7,313 nucleotides of DNA from an uncultured bacterium (GTDB lineage Bacteria > Cyanobacteriota > Vampirovibrionia > Gastranaerophilales > Gastranaerophilaceae): assembly GCA_900554095.1 (NCBI GenBank), contig USGC01000088.1, forward strand, positions 1 through 7,313. The letters run 5' to 3'. Position 1 is the first letter of the stretch; the number at the start of each line of letters is the position of its first letter. The translations under genes were made by a program, and so were the position numbers. A model generated the notes under the pieces. The model searched no databases and was not told where the DNA came from. It worked only from the letters and a program-made list of their open reading frames with translations. Shown in pieces: positions 1-5,837 of the stretch.

Positions 1-288
1 CTTTATCCAGAAAAATCTATGTCCCTCATAAAATAGATTGCCGTTTTCATCATAAGCAACTTTTTTAATAGGCCCTCTTACAATGCGTTCTTCGTCCGGG
101 CTTTCTTTTTCAAGTCCGTCGATTATCACAGCCAGGCGACGCGGCGTTGCATAAACCTTAACTTCGTTATAGCCAACTTTATTTGAATTTAAAAAGTTTT
201 CAAAACCATTTTGCAACTGTTCAATTGCTGACGGTATAAACTTATATGGTAATTCTTCACATCCGATTTCTAATAAATATTTACTCAT
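1..288 (-). CDS. glyS: Glycine--tRNA ligase beta subunit, N-terminal fragment (cut by window edge)
   Basis: This is the first 96 codons of the beta subunit of the alpha2-beta2 bacterial glycyl-tRNA synthetase, which charges tRNA-Gly in the cytoplasm. The N-terminus reads MSKYLLEIGCEELPYKFIP, matching the family signature LLEIGTEELP with Cys for Thr at residue 10. YATPRRLAV at residues 46-54 and RGPIKKVAYDENGN at 71-84 are also hallmark segments. ATG at 288 (complement) is preceded by AGGCAGG at 291-297. It is transcribed divergently from yebC. glyQ is not in the window. The last 12 or so residues (LFYEGHRFFWIK) do not resemble the usual 'K-A-A-x-G-F' continuation of the family, so the extreme edge may carry sequence error or local divergence. 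The family call itself is firm. Confidence 0.93.
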   Translation of the reverse strand, partial: MSKYLLEIGCEELPYKFIPSAIEQLQNGFENFLNSNKVGYNEVKVYATPRRLAVIIDGLEKESPDEERIVRGPIKKVAYDENGNLFYEGHRFFWIK

Positions 289-319
289 ATCCTGCCTTTA
301 ATTAATTTCAACTGTAATT

Positions 320-347
320 ATTATAGCAAATGAAATTTCAATGTAAA
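320..347 (-). promoter_or_regulatory. Promoter of glyS (extended -10)
   Basis: Read on the minus strand, TTTACA (342-347) and TATAAT (320-325) are separated by 16 bases, and TGC directly precedes TATAAT, giving an extended -10. Transcription would begin near 313, leaving a leader of about 25 nt, too short for a T-box. A 10-bp palindrome TGAAATTTCA (331-340) lies between the two boxes and could be an operator, but palindromes of this length are expected several times by chance in the window. Confidence 0.65.
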
Positions 348-349
348 GT

Positions 350-377
350 TTGCGGAAAAATTTATTTTTGATATTAT
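350..377 (+). promoter_or_regulatory. Candidate promoter for the yebC-tsaB operon
   Basis: TTGCGG (350-355), a 16-base spacer and TATTAT (372-377) form a reasonable sigma-70-type promoter 40 bases before the yebC start. TTGATA at 368-373 is an alternative -35, but no good -10 lies downstream of it. The site is back to back with the glyS promoter in the same intergenic gap (289-416), which holds nothing else I can support. Confidence 0.4.
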
Positions 378-406
378 TAAGATATAAGGAAAATTAACAA
401 AGACTT

Positions 407-411
407 GGAGG
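407..411 (+). promoter_or_regulatory. Ribosome-binding site that fixes the yebC start at 417
   Basis: GGAGG lies 5 bases before ATG 417. An in-frame TTG at 405 would add MEDK but overlaps this Shine-Dalgarno sequence. The conserved family N-terminus (M-x-GHSKW) begins exactly at 417. Confidence 0.8.
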
Positions 412-416
412 ATAAA

Positions 417-1166
417 ATGTCAGGACACTCAAAGTGGTCAACCATTAAACACAAAAAAGCTAAAGTTGATTCACAACGCGCGGTTGTGTTTCAAAAATAT
501 TCAAGAGAATTAATAGTTTCAGCAAGACTTGGAGGCGCTGATCCTGCCGGGAATTTCCGTCTCCGAACAGCTATTGAAAAAGCTAAAGCCGCAGGACTTC
601 CTAACGATAATATCAAACGCGCAATTGAAAAAGGTGCCGGCGCAACAGGCGCTGAAAACTATGAAGAATTAACTTATGAAGGGTATGCCGCAGGTGGTGT
701 TGCTGTTGTTATTGAGGCAATGACTGACAACAGAAACAGAACTGCCGGTGATATTAGAAGCTATTTCACAAAATATAACGGAAGTCTCGGCGCTACAGGC
801 TGTGTCGGCTGGATGTTCGACCAGCGCGGAGTAATCACCTTTGATGCAAATACAGATTTTGAAAAACTCTTTGAAGCGGCCATTAACCTTGATGCGCTTG
901 ATGTAACCGAAGACGAAGATGAATACAAAGTTTTAACAACAGTCGAAAATTTTCAAAATGTTGTTGAAGGGTTAGAAAAAGAAGGTTTCAAATCAGTATC
1001 GGCAGAGCTTTCAAGATTACCGCAAAATACTGTTTCTGTTACAGATGAAAAAACTGCCGCAAGTATTTTAAAACTTTTGGACAAGCTTGAAGAACACGAC
1101 GATGTTCAAAATGTTTATGCTAACTTCGATATTGCAGATGAAATTCTTCAAAAATTAGAGGCTTAA
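417..1166 (+). CDS. yebC: YebC/TACO1-family translation factor / regulator
   Basis: The product is a 249-aa cytoplasmic protein of the YebC/TACO1 (PmpR) family, the usual length for the family. MSGHSKWSTIKHKKAKVD at the N-terminus, followed by FRLRTAIEKAKAAGLPNDNIKRAIEKG around residues 45-75, is the diagnostic N-terminal domain. The middle contains YEGYAAGGVAVVIEAMTDNRNRT and GSLGATGCVGWMF, both strongly conserved. The family was long annotated as a transcriptional regulator. More recent work links members to translation, including relief of ribosome stalling at proline-rich stretches. Which role this copy plays cannot be told from sequence. It heads a cluster with a diguanylate cyclase, tsaE and tsaB, and its TAA overlaps the next ATG by one base (TAATG), implying translational coupling. 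Association with two tRNA-modification genes favours a translation role. Confidence 0.96.
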   Translation: MSGHSKWSTIKHKKAKVDSQRAVVFQKYSRELIVSARLGGADPAGNFRLRTAIEKAKAAGLPNDNIKRAIEKGAGATGAENYEELTYEGYAAGGVAVVIEAMTDNRNRTAGDIRSYFTKYNGSLGATGCVGWMFDQRGVITFDANTDFEKLFEAAINLDALDVTEDEDEYKVLTTVENFQNVVEGLEKEGFKSVSAELSRLPQNTVSVTDEKTAASILKLLDKLEEHDDVQNVYANFDIADEILQKLEA

Positions 1167-2506
1167 TGTTAGAAAAGTTTGAAAACTTATCAAAATCTCT
1201 TGACGAAACTTACAATACTCAAACGGTTGTAAGCTGTTTAAGGGATTTTTTTCGTAAAAACTTTAATACAGATGATTTGAAAATCTATGTGTTTGACAGG
1301 TTTACAAATTCATTAAAAGATTTTTCAAAAATGTGGATGCATCTTGATGACCTTAACAATCCTCTTTATGACATCTTTGATGCGCTGGGAGAAAAAGTTA
1401 TTATAAAAGAAGATAACAAATTGTATTATGCACTCATCAAGCAGAAAAAAATTATCGGGCTGATAGAATTCTGCGGAGGAATAAATCAGAGTTTAACTGA
1501 TTTTGTAAAGCTTGCTTCTTATCAAATTTCATTGAAAGTCCAAAACATTATCCTCGCTGAAAGTATGCAAAAAAACATTGACTTTCATGAACTGATGAAA
1601 AACATTGCAAAAATCATTGAAACCCAATATGAATTAAATTATATTATCCCGCTGCTTGGGGAAATGATTGATAAATTCATGTCAAATCATCTTATATATA
1701 TTTTTATAAAAGAAAGCGGCCGATTTGAACTTTTATGGCCTGCAAACTGCAACGACAGAAAGATTTACGACAGCTTAAAACTCATAGATGAAAAATCGGA
1801 TTTTTATTTAACAGATGACAGCAAGACAGGTGTTTTTCCTCTCATTAACGAAAATTCTATACTTGGCTGTATTGCGGCTAAAAGTATGGGAAATGCCTTA
1901 ACCAACAGCGATATAAGTTACCTTGAACAATTGGCAAAGCAATCTTCCACAACAATCAACCGTGCAAACGTTTATGCAGAAATTCTAAAACACGCAACTC
2001 TTGACGCATTGACGGGATTTTACAACAGAAGACAGCTTGATGAGCGTATAAAACAAGAAACAGCAAGCGCAAAAAGACAAAAAGTCCCTCTTTGTGCAAT
2101 CATGACTGATATAGACTTTTTCAAAAAAGTAAACGATTTATATGGACACGCGGCAGGTGATTTGGTTTTGAAAACCGTTGCAAAAATAATGCGCTCTCAA
2201 TTACGTGAATACGATATTGCAGGACGTTACGGAGGTGAAGAATTCGGAATTCTTTTACCTTTTACAAAAATTGATGAGGCTGCAATGGTTGCTGAACGTT
2301 TACGCACGGCTGTGGAAAATAAAAAAATTGACTTATCAAAAGTTAACAAGGATTGTGAAACTAAAATTATTAATGTTACAATCAGTCTAGGCGTATATGA
2401 GTTTAAATCTTATGATTTGGCAAAAGATTTGCTTAAAAAAGCCGACAAAGCACTTTATATAGCAAAGGAAAGCGGAAGAAACCGCGTAATAGTGAATTAT
2501 GATTAA
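1166..2506 (+). CDS. GAF-GAF-GGDEF diguanylate cyclase
   Basis: The 446-aa protein has no signal peptide or membrane segment, so it is probably cytoplasmic. Residues about 1-130 and 134-270 look like two divergent GAF-type sensor modules, judged by pattern and spacing rather than strong motifs. They are followed by a linker helix and a GGDEF domain from about 276 to 440. The domain starts with HATLDALTGFYNRRQLDER (276-294), carries MTDIDFFKKVNDLYGHAAGD, and has the active-site motif GGEEF at 356-360. An RxxD inhibitory I-site (REYD, 347-350) lies exactly five residues upstream. An active, product-inhibited cyclase making c-di-GMP from two GTP is therefore expected. The signal sensed is unknown. 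The start overlaps the yebC stop, with AGAGG at 1157-1161 as ribosome-binding site. The end overlaps tsaE by 8 bases. Confidence 0.92.
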   Translation: MLEKFENLSKSLDETYNTQTVVSCLRDFFRKNFNTDDLKIYVFDRFTNSLKDFSKMWMHLDDLNNPLYDIFDALGEKVIIKEDNKLYYALIKQKKIIGLIEFCGGINQSLTDFVKLASYQISLKVQNIILAESMQKNIDFHELMKNIAKIIETQYELNYIIPLLGEMIDKFMSNHLIYIFIKESGRFELLWPANCNDRKIYDSLKLIDEKSDFYLTDDSKTGVFPLINENSILGCIAAKSMGNALTNSDISYLEQLAKQSSTTINRANVYAEILKHATLDALTGFYNRRQLDERIKQETASAKRQKVPLCAIMTDIDFFKKVNDLYGHAAGDLVLKTVAKIMRSQLREYDIAGRYGGEEFGILLPFTKIDEAAMVAERLRTAVENKKIDLSKVNKDCETKIINVTISLGVYEFKSYDLAKDLLKKADKALYIAKESGRNRVIVNYD

Positions 2507-2969
2507 TAAGTTTGAAAAAATTTGCAAAACATTAGATGATACCAAAATACTTGCGCAAAATTTCGCAAAGTTGATTGAAAACGGCTGTTTTATAAGTTTA
2601 TACGGTGAAATCGGTGCCGGCAAAACTGCTTTTGTAAAACTTGTTGCTGATGCGCTTGATGTCAAAGAAAAGGTTACAAGCCCGAGTTTTGTAATCCTGA
2701 ATGAATATCATACAGCCCGAATTCCTATTTATCACTTTGACTTGTACAGACTTGAAAATGAAGGCGTCAGAACAATTGTAGATGAACTGAGAGAATACAG
2801 TGAAGGTAGAAAAGTAACTTTTGTTGAATGGGCCGAATTCTCTCAAGATGAAATCCCGTTTAATCATATTAAGATTAACGTTACATACGAGGATGATGAC
2901 TCAAGAAAGTATTCTTTTGAAAGTTTTGGTGAAGAAAATTCAAAAATTATAGAAGGGTTAAAAAATTGA
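2499..2969 (+). CDS. tsaE: tRNA t6A37 biosynthesis ATPase TsaE
   Basis: TsaE is the ATPase that works with TsaB and TsaD to place threonylcarbamoyl on A37 of ANN-decoding tRNAs. The 156-aa length is typical. The P-loop GEIGAGKT is at residues 36-43, the family signature SPSFVILNEY at 61-70, HFDLYRL at 79-85, and the Walker-B-like segment VTFVEWAE at 106-113. The ATG lies inside the end of the GGDEF gene (8-base overlap, different frame), and no good Shine-Dalgarno sequence is visible close to it, so translation probably depends on re-initiation after the upstream gene. Its TGA stop overlaps the TTG start of tsaB. TsaD and TsaC/TsaC2, needed for the pathway, are not in the window. Confidence 0.96.
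   Translation: MINKFEKICKTLDDTKILAQNFAKLIENGCFISLYGEIGAGKTAFVKLVADALDVKEKVTSPSFVILNEYHTARIPIYHFDLYRLENEGVRTIVDELREYSEGRKVTFVEWAEFSQDEIPFNHIKINVTYEDDDSRKYSFESFGEENSKIIEGLKN
2951..2957 (+). promoter_or_regulatory. Ribosome-binding site supporting the TTG start of tsaB
   Basis: AGAAGGG ends 8 bases before TTG at 2966-2968. The next in-frame ATG (residue 17) would remove the conserved N-terminal strand LCFDT, so the TTG start is preferred. Confidence 0.7.
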
Positions 2970-3595
2970 CAGAAAATAATTATTCATTATGTTTTGATAC
3001 CTGCCTTGATAAAATGTATGTTGTTTTATCAAAAGACAAAAAAATTCTCTCTTCTGAAACTGTTGTAAATCATGACAGCAAATACCACAGCGCATTTTTG
3101 ATTTCAACAATAGAAAAAGTATTAAACAAGAACAATGTTAAACCTGAAAACTTATCGCTAATAGGAATAAACACTGGCCCCGGAAGTTTTACTGGAATTC
3201 GCGCCTGCACAACAGTTGCCCGCGTTATGGCGCAGCAGTTAAACATTAAAGCAGCAGGTGTTTCATCTTTGGAAATCCTCGCAAAAATAAATACAACAAA
3301 CAAGCCTACACTTGTTGCGCTAGATGCAAGAAAAAATATGGCCTATTTGCTGTTAAACGAAGAAATCAAAGGCGCTGTTCTCCTTGATAAAGTTAAAGAA
3401 ATTATTGATAACGGAGATTATTTTGTTATAACTGACGATAAGCTGCTACCCTTCTTAGGCGGAATATCATACCAGCAAAACCCTTATCCGCTCGGTGAAT
3501 ATTTATCTCAATTAGTGCAAGAAAAAATTAAGACAGAAACTGGCGATTACGGAAAGCTTCTGCCGCTTTATATTCAGCCGCCGCCTATGGGTTAA
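2966..3595 (+). CDS. tsaB: tRNA t6A37 biosynthesis scaffold protein TsaB
   Basis: This 209-aa protein of the ASKHA (actin/Hsp70-like) fold pairs with TsaD in the t6A complex and is thought to have a scaffolding role. It has the N-terminal strand SLCFDTCLDK (7-16), the HS motif at 41-42 near the start of the first long helix, and the family signature NTGPGSFTGIRA at 69-80. The C-terminus ends near LPLYIQPPP, matching the usual 'P.Y.R.P' tail, so the gene is complete. The start is TTG, overlapping the tsaE stop as TTGA. In many bacteria tsaB is followed by rimI; here it is followed by a 71-base gap and an unrelated HNH-like gene, so the translation operon probably ends here. Confidence 0.95.
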   Translation: MTENNYSLCFDTCLDKMYVVLSKDKKILSSETVVNHDSKYHSAFLISTIEKVLNKNNVKPENLSLIGINTGPGSFTGIRACTTVARVMAQQLNIKAAGVSSLEILAKINTTNKPTLVALDARKNMAYLLLNEEIKGAVLLDKVKEIIDNGDYFVITDDKLLPFLGGISYQQNPYPLGEYLSQLVQEKIKTETGDYGKLLPLYIQPPPMG

Positions 3596-3627
3596 AATCT
3601 TTAAAATAAATGTTCATAACCCCCGAA

Positions 3628-3657
3628 TTTTGGGAATAATAAAATTAGAACCCAAAA
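3628..3657 (+). repeat. Inverted repeat next to the start of the first HNH-like gene
   Basis: TTTTGGG (3628-3634) and CCCAAAA (3651-3657) form a perfect 7-bp inverted repeat with a 16-base loop. The right arm runs into the Shine-Dalgarno AAAGGA (3655-3660) of the gene starting at 3667. An upstream C-run (3620-3624) could pair with the same GGG instead. No T-run follows, so it is not a convincing terminator. Arms of this length are common by chance. Confidence 0.3.
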
Positions 3658-3666
3658 GGACGGTTT

Positions 3667-4632
3667 ATGGAGAAAAGAATTGTCAAAAGCGAAAACATTG
3701 CACAATTCAAGTGTAAAATTGACGAAATTCCTTTAACAAGAAAAGAACTTCGCAATCTTTTGAATTACAAAATTCCATGCCTGTGCTGCGGCCGAGAAAT
3801 GCTTCATCCTGAAATCTACAATAAACTTTTACAGCTTAAAGAATTGTCAGGCCCGGCTTCTTTAGTAATACCTATTTTAGAGCCGTTTTCTAAAATTATG
3901 TTTCCGGTAGAAAAGCAGGTTTTTAATATGCTGAAAGAACTTGCGGCCAAATATCCTGACAAAAACTTTCAGGAACTTCTTTTGATGAAAAAAGCTTCTC
4001 ATGAGCTTGCGCTTGTTAGAATTCAAAGCAATATATTTAATAAAATAAATTTTTACCGAAGAATTTTGCCTAAAAAAGCTGCGCGGCGGCTCAGAAATTT
4101 GATGATAACAACCAATGATATTATATTTACCCCTACGCCGAAAAAACCTTTCAGCCGGCGGGTCTTCATAACCAAAATTAAAAATATTGTAAGAAACATA
4201 GACAACAAAAAAATAAAAGAAGAAATTATTGAAATTGCCAAACGGCTTCCTCGTTCAAGCGATGAGGTATGCGCGTTCGTTGTTAAAAACGCAAGAAAGC
4301 GACCGCAAGTAATTGCATTAAACTTAATCCATCCTGCTGTCGGAACTTTCGAGCATTTGCTGCCCAAAAGCATGAACGGAATGAACAACTCTCTGAATTT
4401 TGCCCTCGAATGCACTCATTGCAACAATTCCCGCCACCATTACCCGATTGAAATTCAGATAGAAGAAAATCCCCTCATGCCCTCTAATGCTCAAATCCAT
4501 ACGGATAAACTCATATCTCTTTACAAAAAAGAAATGCTGGGAAGCAAAGAATACATTGAAAACCTTAAAAGTGTTTTAAAAACGCTTTCTTCAAACATAA
4601 TAGATTTAGATTTAAAAAAATTGTATACATAG
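3667..4632 (+). CDS. HNH-type zinc-binding protein with split zinc knuckle, copy 1
   Basis: This 321-aa protein has no signal peptide. I do not recognise a named family. The first zinc knuckle IPCLCCGREM has cysteines 38, 40 and 41. The second half is VGTFEHLLPKSMNG (225-238), then N244, then C249-x2-C252-N253 and R256. That order (EH..P.S..G, N, CxxCN..R) is the pattern of HNH_5/McrA-like ββα-metal endonucleases, where CxxC normally lies only 20-40 residues before (D/E)H. Here about 190 basic, largely helical residues lie between (42-225). A tail motif NPLMPSNAQ (268-276) and C-terminal IIDLDLKKLY are shared with the next gene. All four zinc cysteines and the EH/N residues are present, so nuclease activity is possible but unproven. 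The start has AAAGGA at 3655-3660, 6 bases before ATG. It is the tandem paralogue of the gene at 4677. Confidence 0.7.
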   Translation: MEKRIVKSENIAQFKCKIDEIPLTRKELRNLLNYKIPCLCCGREMLHPEIYNKLLQLKELSGPASLVIPILEPFSKIMFPVEKQVFNMLKELAAKYPDKNFQELLLMKKASHELALVRIQSNIFNKINFYRRILPKKAARRLRNLMITTNDIIFTPTPKKPFSRRVFITKIKNIVRNIDNKKIKEEIIEIAKRLPRSSDEVCAFVVKNARKRPQVIALNLIHPAVGTFEHLLPKSMNGMNNSLNFALECTHCNNSRHHYPIEIQIEENPLMPSNAQIHTDKLISLYKKEMLGSKEYIENLKSVLKTLSSNIIDLDLKKLYT

Positions 4633-4657
4633 GTTAATATATTAGCAAATTTTTTTA
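4613..4657 (+). repeat. AT-only inverted repeat between the two HNH-like genes
   Basis: TAAAAAAATT (4613-4622) at the end of copy 1 and AATTTTTTTA (4648-4657) are a perfect 10-bp inverted repeat with a 25-base loop that itself contains the palindrome TAATATATTA (4635-4644). The right arm is a T-run, so it could act as a weak bidirectional terminator, but a stem with no G or C is a poor one, and homopolymer runs make such pairs likely by chance. Confidence 0.3.
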
Positions 4658-4676
4658 TTATGAGACTTTTAATAAT

Positions 4677-5738
4677 ATGAAAATTTGCATGTTAATCAAT
4701 AATATTACTTATAATATAAACCATTCAGAGAGATTTAAGAATAATCGTAATGATTATTCTCAATACAGGGGACCTGTATTGACAGGCAATGACACGTTTT
4801 CGTTTACAGGCGGCTCTTTAAAAAATTTAACAGGCAAAAAAGCCATTACAAGTTTAGCAAGTCTTGATGTGCCGTGCTTTTGCTGCGGTAGAAAGTTAAT
4901 TGACAAAGCTGAAATTGACAAACTTGAAGCGGCAGGGATCTTTAAAGAAAAATCTGGTGTTATCCTCAAGCATTTAGACAAATACCAAAGTTTCATGCAT
5001 CCGATTGAAAAGAAAATATTTAATTTGCTTAAACAGCTTAATAAAAAATATCCGCAAAAAACATTATCACAGCTTTTACAGTCTCAAACCGGTACAATCG
5101 AAGCTAGTTTAATTAAAAAACAAAGTAAAGTTTTCGGCCAGGTTTACGAATATTGTAAAAAACATCTTGATGCGGATAAATTAGAAAAATTTACAGAAAT
5201 AATCAACGAAAGTTACCGTGAAATATACAAACAGGTGCCTGATACAACATTTTCCCGTAAAAAGTTTATCGGATTAACCTACAAGAATATACAAGATTTG
5301 AGCAGACGGCATCAAAAAAATCTTATCAAAATCGCAGAAAAACTTCCTTCCTCAGAAGACGAAACTGACGCATTTATAATGAAATATTCCCGAAAGAAAT
5401 CCCGTGAAATTGCGATAAGACTCATTTCAAAATCCATTGGTACTGTTGAACATATAAAACCAAAAGCCGAAGGCGGTGCTGACAGTATATACAATTATGC
5501 GCTGGAATGTGGATTTGATAACTGGGCAAGAGGTAATGCGCCTATGTTTACATTAATTAAAGACCATCCCGATATGCCCCAAAATGCACAAAAACAAGCC
5601 GACAGAATTATTGAACTGGTTAACAGGAAAAAATGCAGCCTTGATTATAATTACGTTCTCAGGTACGCCGAAGCCTTAAAACGCGCTACCGGCGGAATTA
5701 TTGATATTGATACCTCTAAATTGCATGTTCCTAATTAG
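4677..5738 (+). CDS. HNH-type zinc-binding protein with split zinc knuckle, copy 2 (degenerate fourth ligand)
   Basis: As numbered from ATG 4677 this is 353 aa, clearly homologous along its length to the gene at 3667: PCFCCGRKL (C67, C69, C70), FMHPIEKKIFNLLKQLNKKYP (106-126) and SIGTVEHIKPKAEGG (253-267). N273, C278, N282 and R285 match the HNH positions of copy 1, and the MPQNAQ and IIDIDTSKL tail motifs are also shared. The fourth zinc position is Asp281 instead of Cys (CGFDN versus CTHCN), so the metal site is altered or weakened. ATG 4677 has no Shine-Dalgarno sequence. TTG at 4779 has AGGGGA (4767-4772) 6 bases upstream and would give 319 aa, close to the 321 aa of copy 1, so the true start is uncertain. 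The N-terminal stretch 1-34 is Asn-rich and has no counterpart in copy 1. Function unknown; a nuclease-derived DNA-binding role is one option. Confidence 0.68.
   Translation: MKICMLINNITYNINHSERFKNNRNDYSQYRGPVLTGNDTFSFTGGSLKNLTGKKAITSLASLDVPCFCCGRKLIDKAEIDKLEAAGIFKEKSGVILKHLDKYQSFMHPIEKKIFNLLKQLNKKYPQKTLSQLLQSQTGTIEASLIKKQSKVFGQVYEYCKKHLDADKLEKFTEIINESYREIYKQVPDTTFSRKKFIGLTYKNIQDLSRRHQKNLIKIAEKLPSSEDETDAFIMKYSRKKSREIAIRLISKSIGTVEHIKPKAEGGADSIYNYALECGFDNWARGNAPMFTLIKDHPDMPQNAQKQADRIIELVNRKKCSLDYNYVLRYAEALKRATGGIIDIDTSKLHVPN
4710..4715 (+). promoter_or_regulatory. Possible -10 box upstream of the tandem palindromes
   Basis: A perfect TATAAT lies here, but only a poor -35 (TTGCAT, 4685-4690, spacer 19) precedes it. 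If used, transcription would begin near 4722 and the two inverted repeats at 4738-4782 would form the leader of a message whose start codon is TTG 4779. Confidence 0.25.
4738..4760 (+). repeat. Perfect inverted repeat A (9-5-9)
   Basis: AGAATAATC (4738-4746), spacer GTAAT, GATTATTCT (4752-4760). It directly abuts inverted repeat B, sharing base 4760. It lies either within codons 21-28 of the 4677 reading frame or in the leader if the gene starts at 4779. As RNA it would be an AU-rich hairpin. Confidence 0.6.
4760..4782 (+). repeat. Perfect inverted repeat B (10-3-10) covering a Shine-Dalgarno and possible start codon
   Basis: TCAATACAGG (4760-4769), loop GGA, CCTGTATTGA (4773-4782). It is a dyad 23 bp long, the same overall length as repeat A. 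As RNA the hairpin would trap the AGGGGA ribosome-binding sequence (4767-4772) in stem and loop, and TTG 4779-4781 in the stem. As DNA it has the form of a dimeric repressor operator. There is no T-run, so it is not a terminator. Confidence 0.65.
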
Positions 5739-5746
5739 TAAGAATA

Positions 5747-5776
5747 TTAACTTTTGTAAAAAATCATAATTATTAG
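5747..5776 (+). promoter_or_regulatory. Weak candidate promoter for the 98-aa gene and metzincins
   Basis: TTAACT (5747-5752), an 18-base spacer and TATTAG (5771-5776) each match the consensus at four of six positions. It lies in the 99-base gap after the second HNH-like gene. It is too weak to be sure. Confidence 0.25.
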
Positions 5777-5778
5777 TG

Positions 5779-5836
5779 AATTTTCAAATCCTAAATACCG
5801 ACAATAAATTTGTAATGAATTAAAGGATTGAAAATT
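5779..5836 (+). repeat. Inverted repeat that would mask the ribosome-binding site of the 98-aa gene
   Basis: AATTTTCAAATCC (5779-5791) pairs with GGATTGAAAATT (5825-5836) over 12 base pairs with a single bulged A and a 33-base loop. The right arm includes the GGA of the Shine-Dalgarno AAAGGA (5822-5827) and ends one base before the ATG region at 5838. The layout fits a translational switch, but AT-rich pairings of this kind can occur by chance. Confidence 0.35.
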
Positions 5837-5837
5837 T

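Noticed and set aside
405..416. In-frame TTG extension of yebC (MEDK)
   Set aside because: It overlaps the GGAGG ribosome-binding site, and the conserved family N-terminus starts at ATG 417.
289..416. T-box or other riboswitch upstream of glyS
   Set aside because: The predicted leader is only about 25 nt and no stem-loop of the right kind is present.
2205..2390. 61-codon open frame inside the GGDEF gene
   Set aside because: Different frame of a domain with intact catalytic motifs; composition is that of a shadow frame.
2387..2867. Minus-strand open frames opposite the GGDEF end and tsaE (92 and 89 codons)
   Set aside because: Antisense to well-supported conserved genes, with no recognisable motifs.
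3620..3657. Rho-independent terminator after tsaB
   Set aside because: The inverted repeat lacks a following T-run and adjoins the next gene's ribosome-binding site.
4053..4415. Minus-strand 120-codon open frame opposite the first HNH-like gene
   Set aside because: It overlaps the zinc-motif-coding region, which is conserved in the paralogue, so the plus strand is the coding one.
4660..4680. Tiny frame ATG 4660 (MRLLII) ending in TGA overlapping ATG 4677
   Set aside because: Six codons, no ribosome-binding site; too short to separate from chance.
3667..5738. Insertion sequence or homing endonuclease element carrying the HNH-like genes
   Set aside because: No terminal inverted repeats, target duplications, intron boundaries or transposase motifs were seen around the pair.
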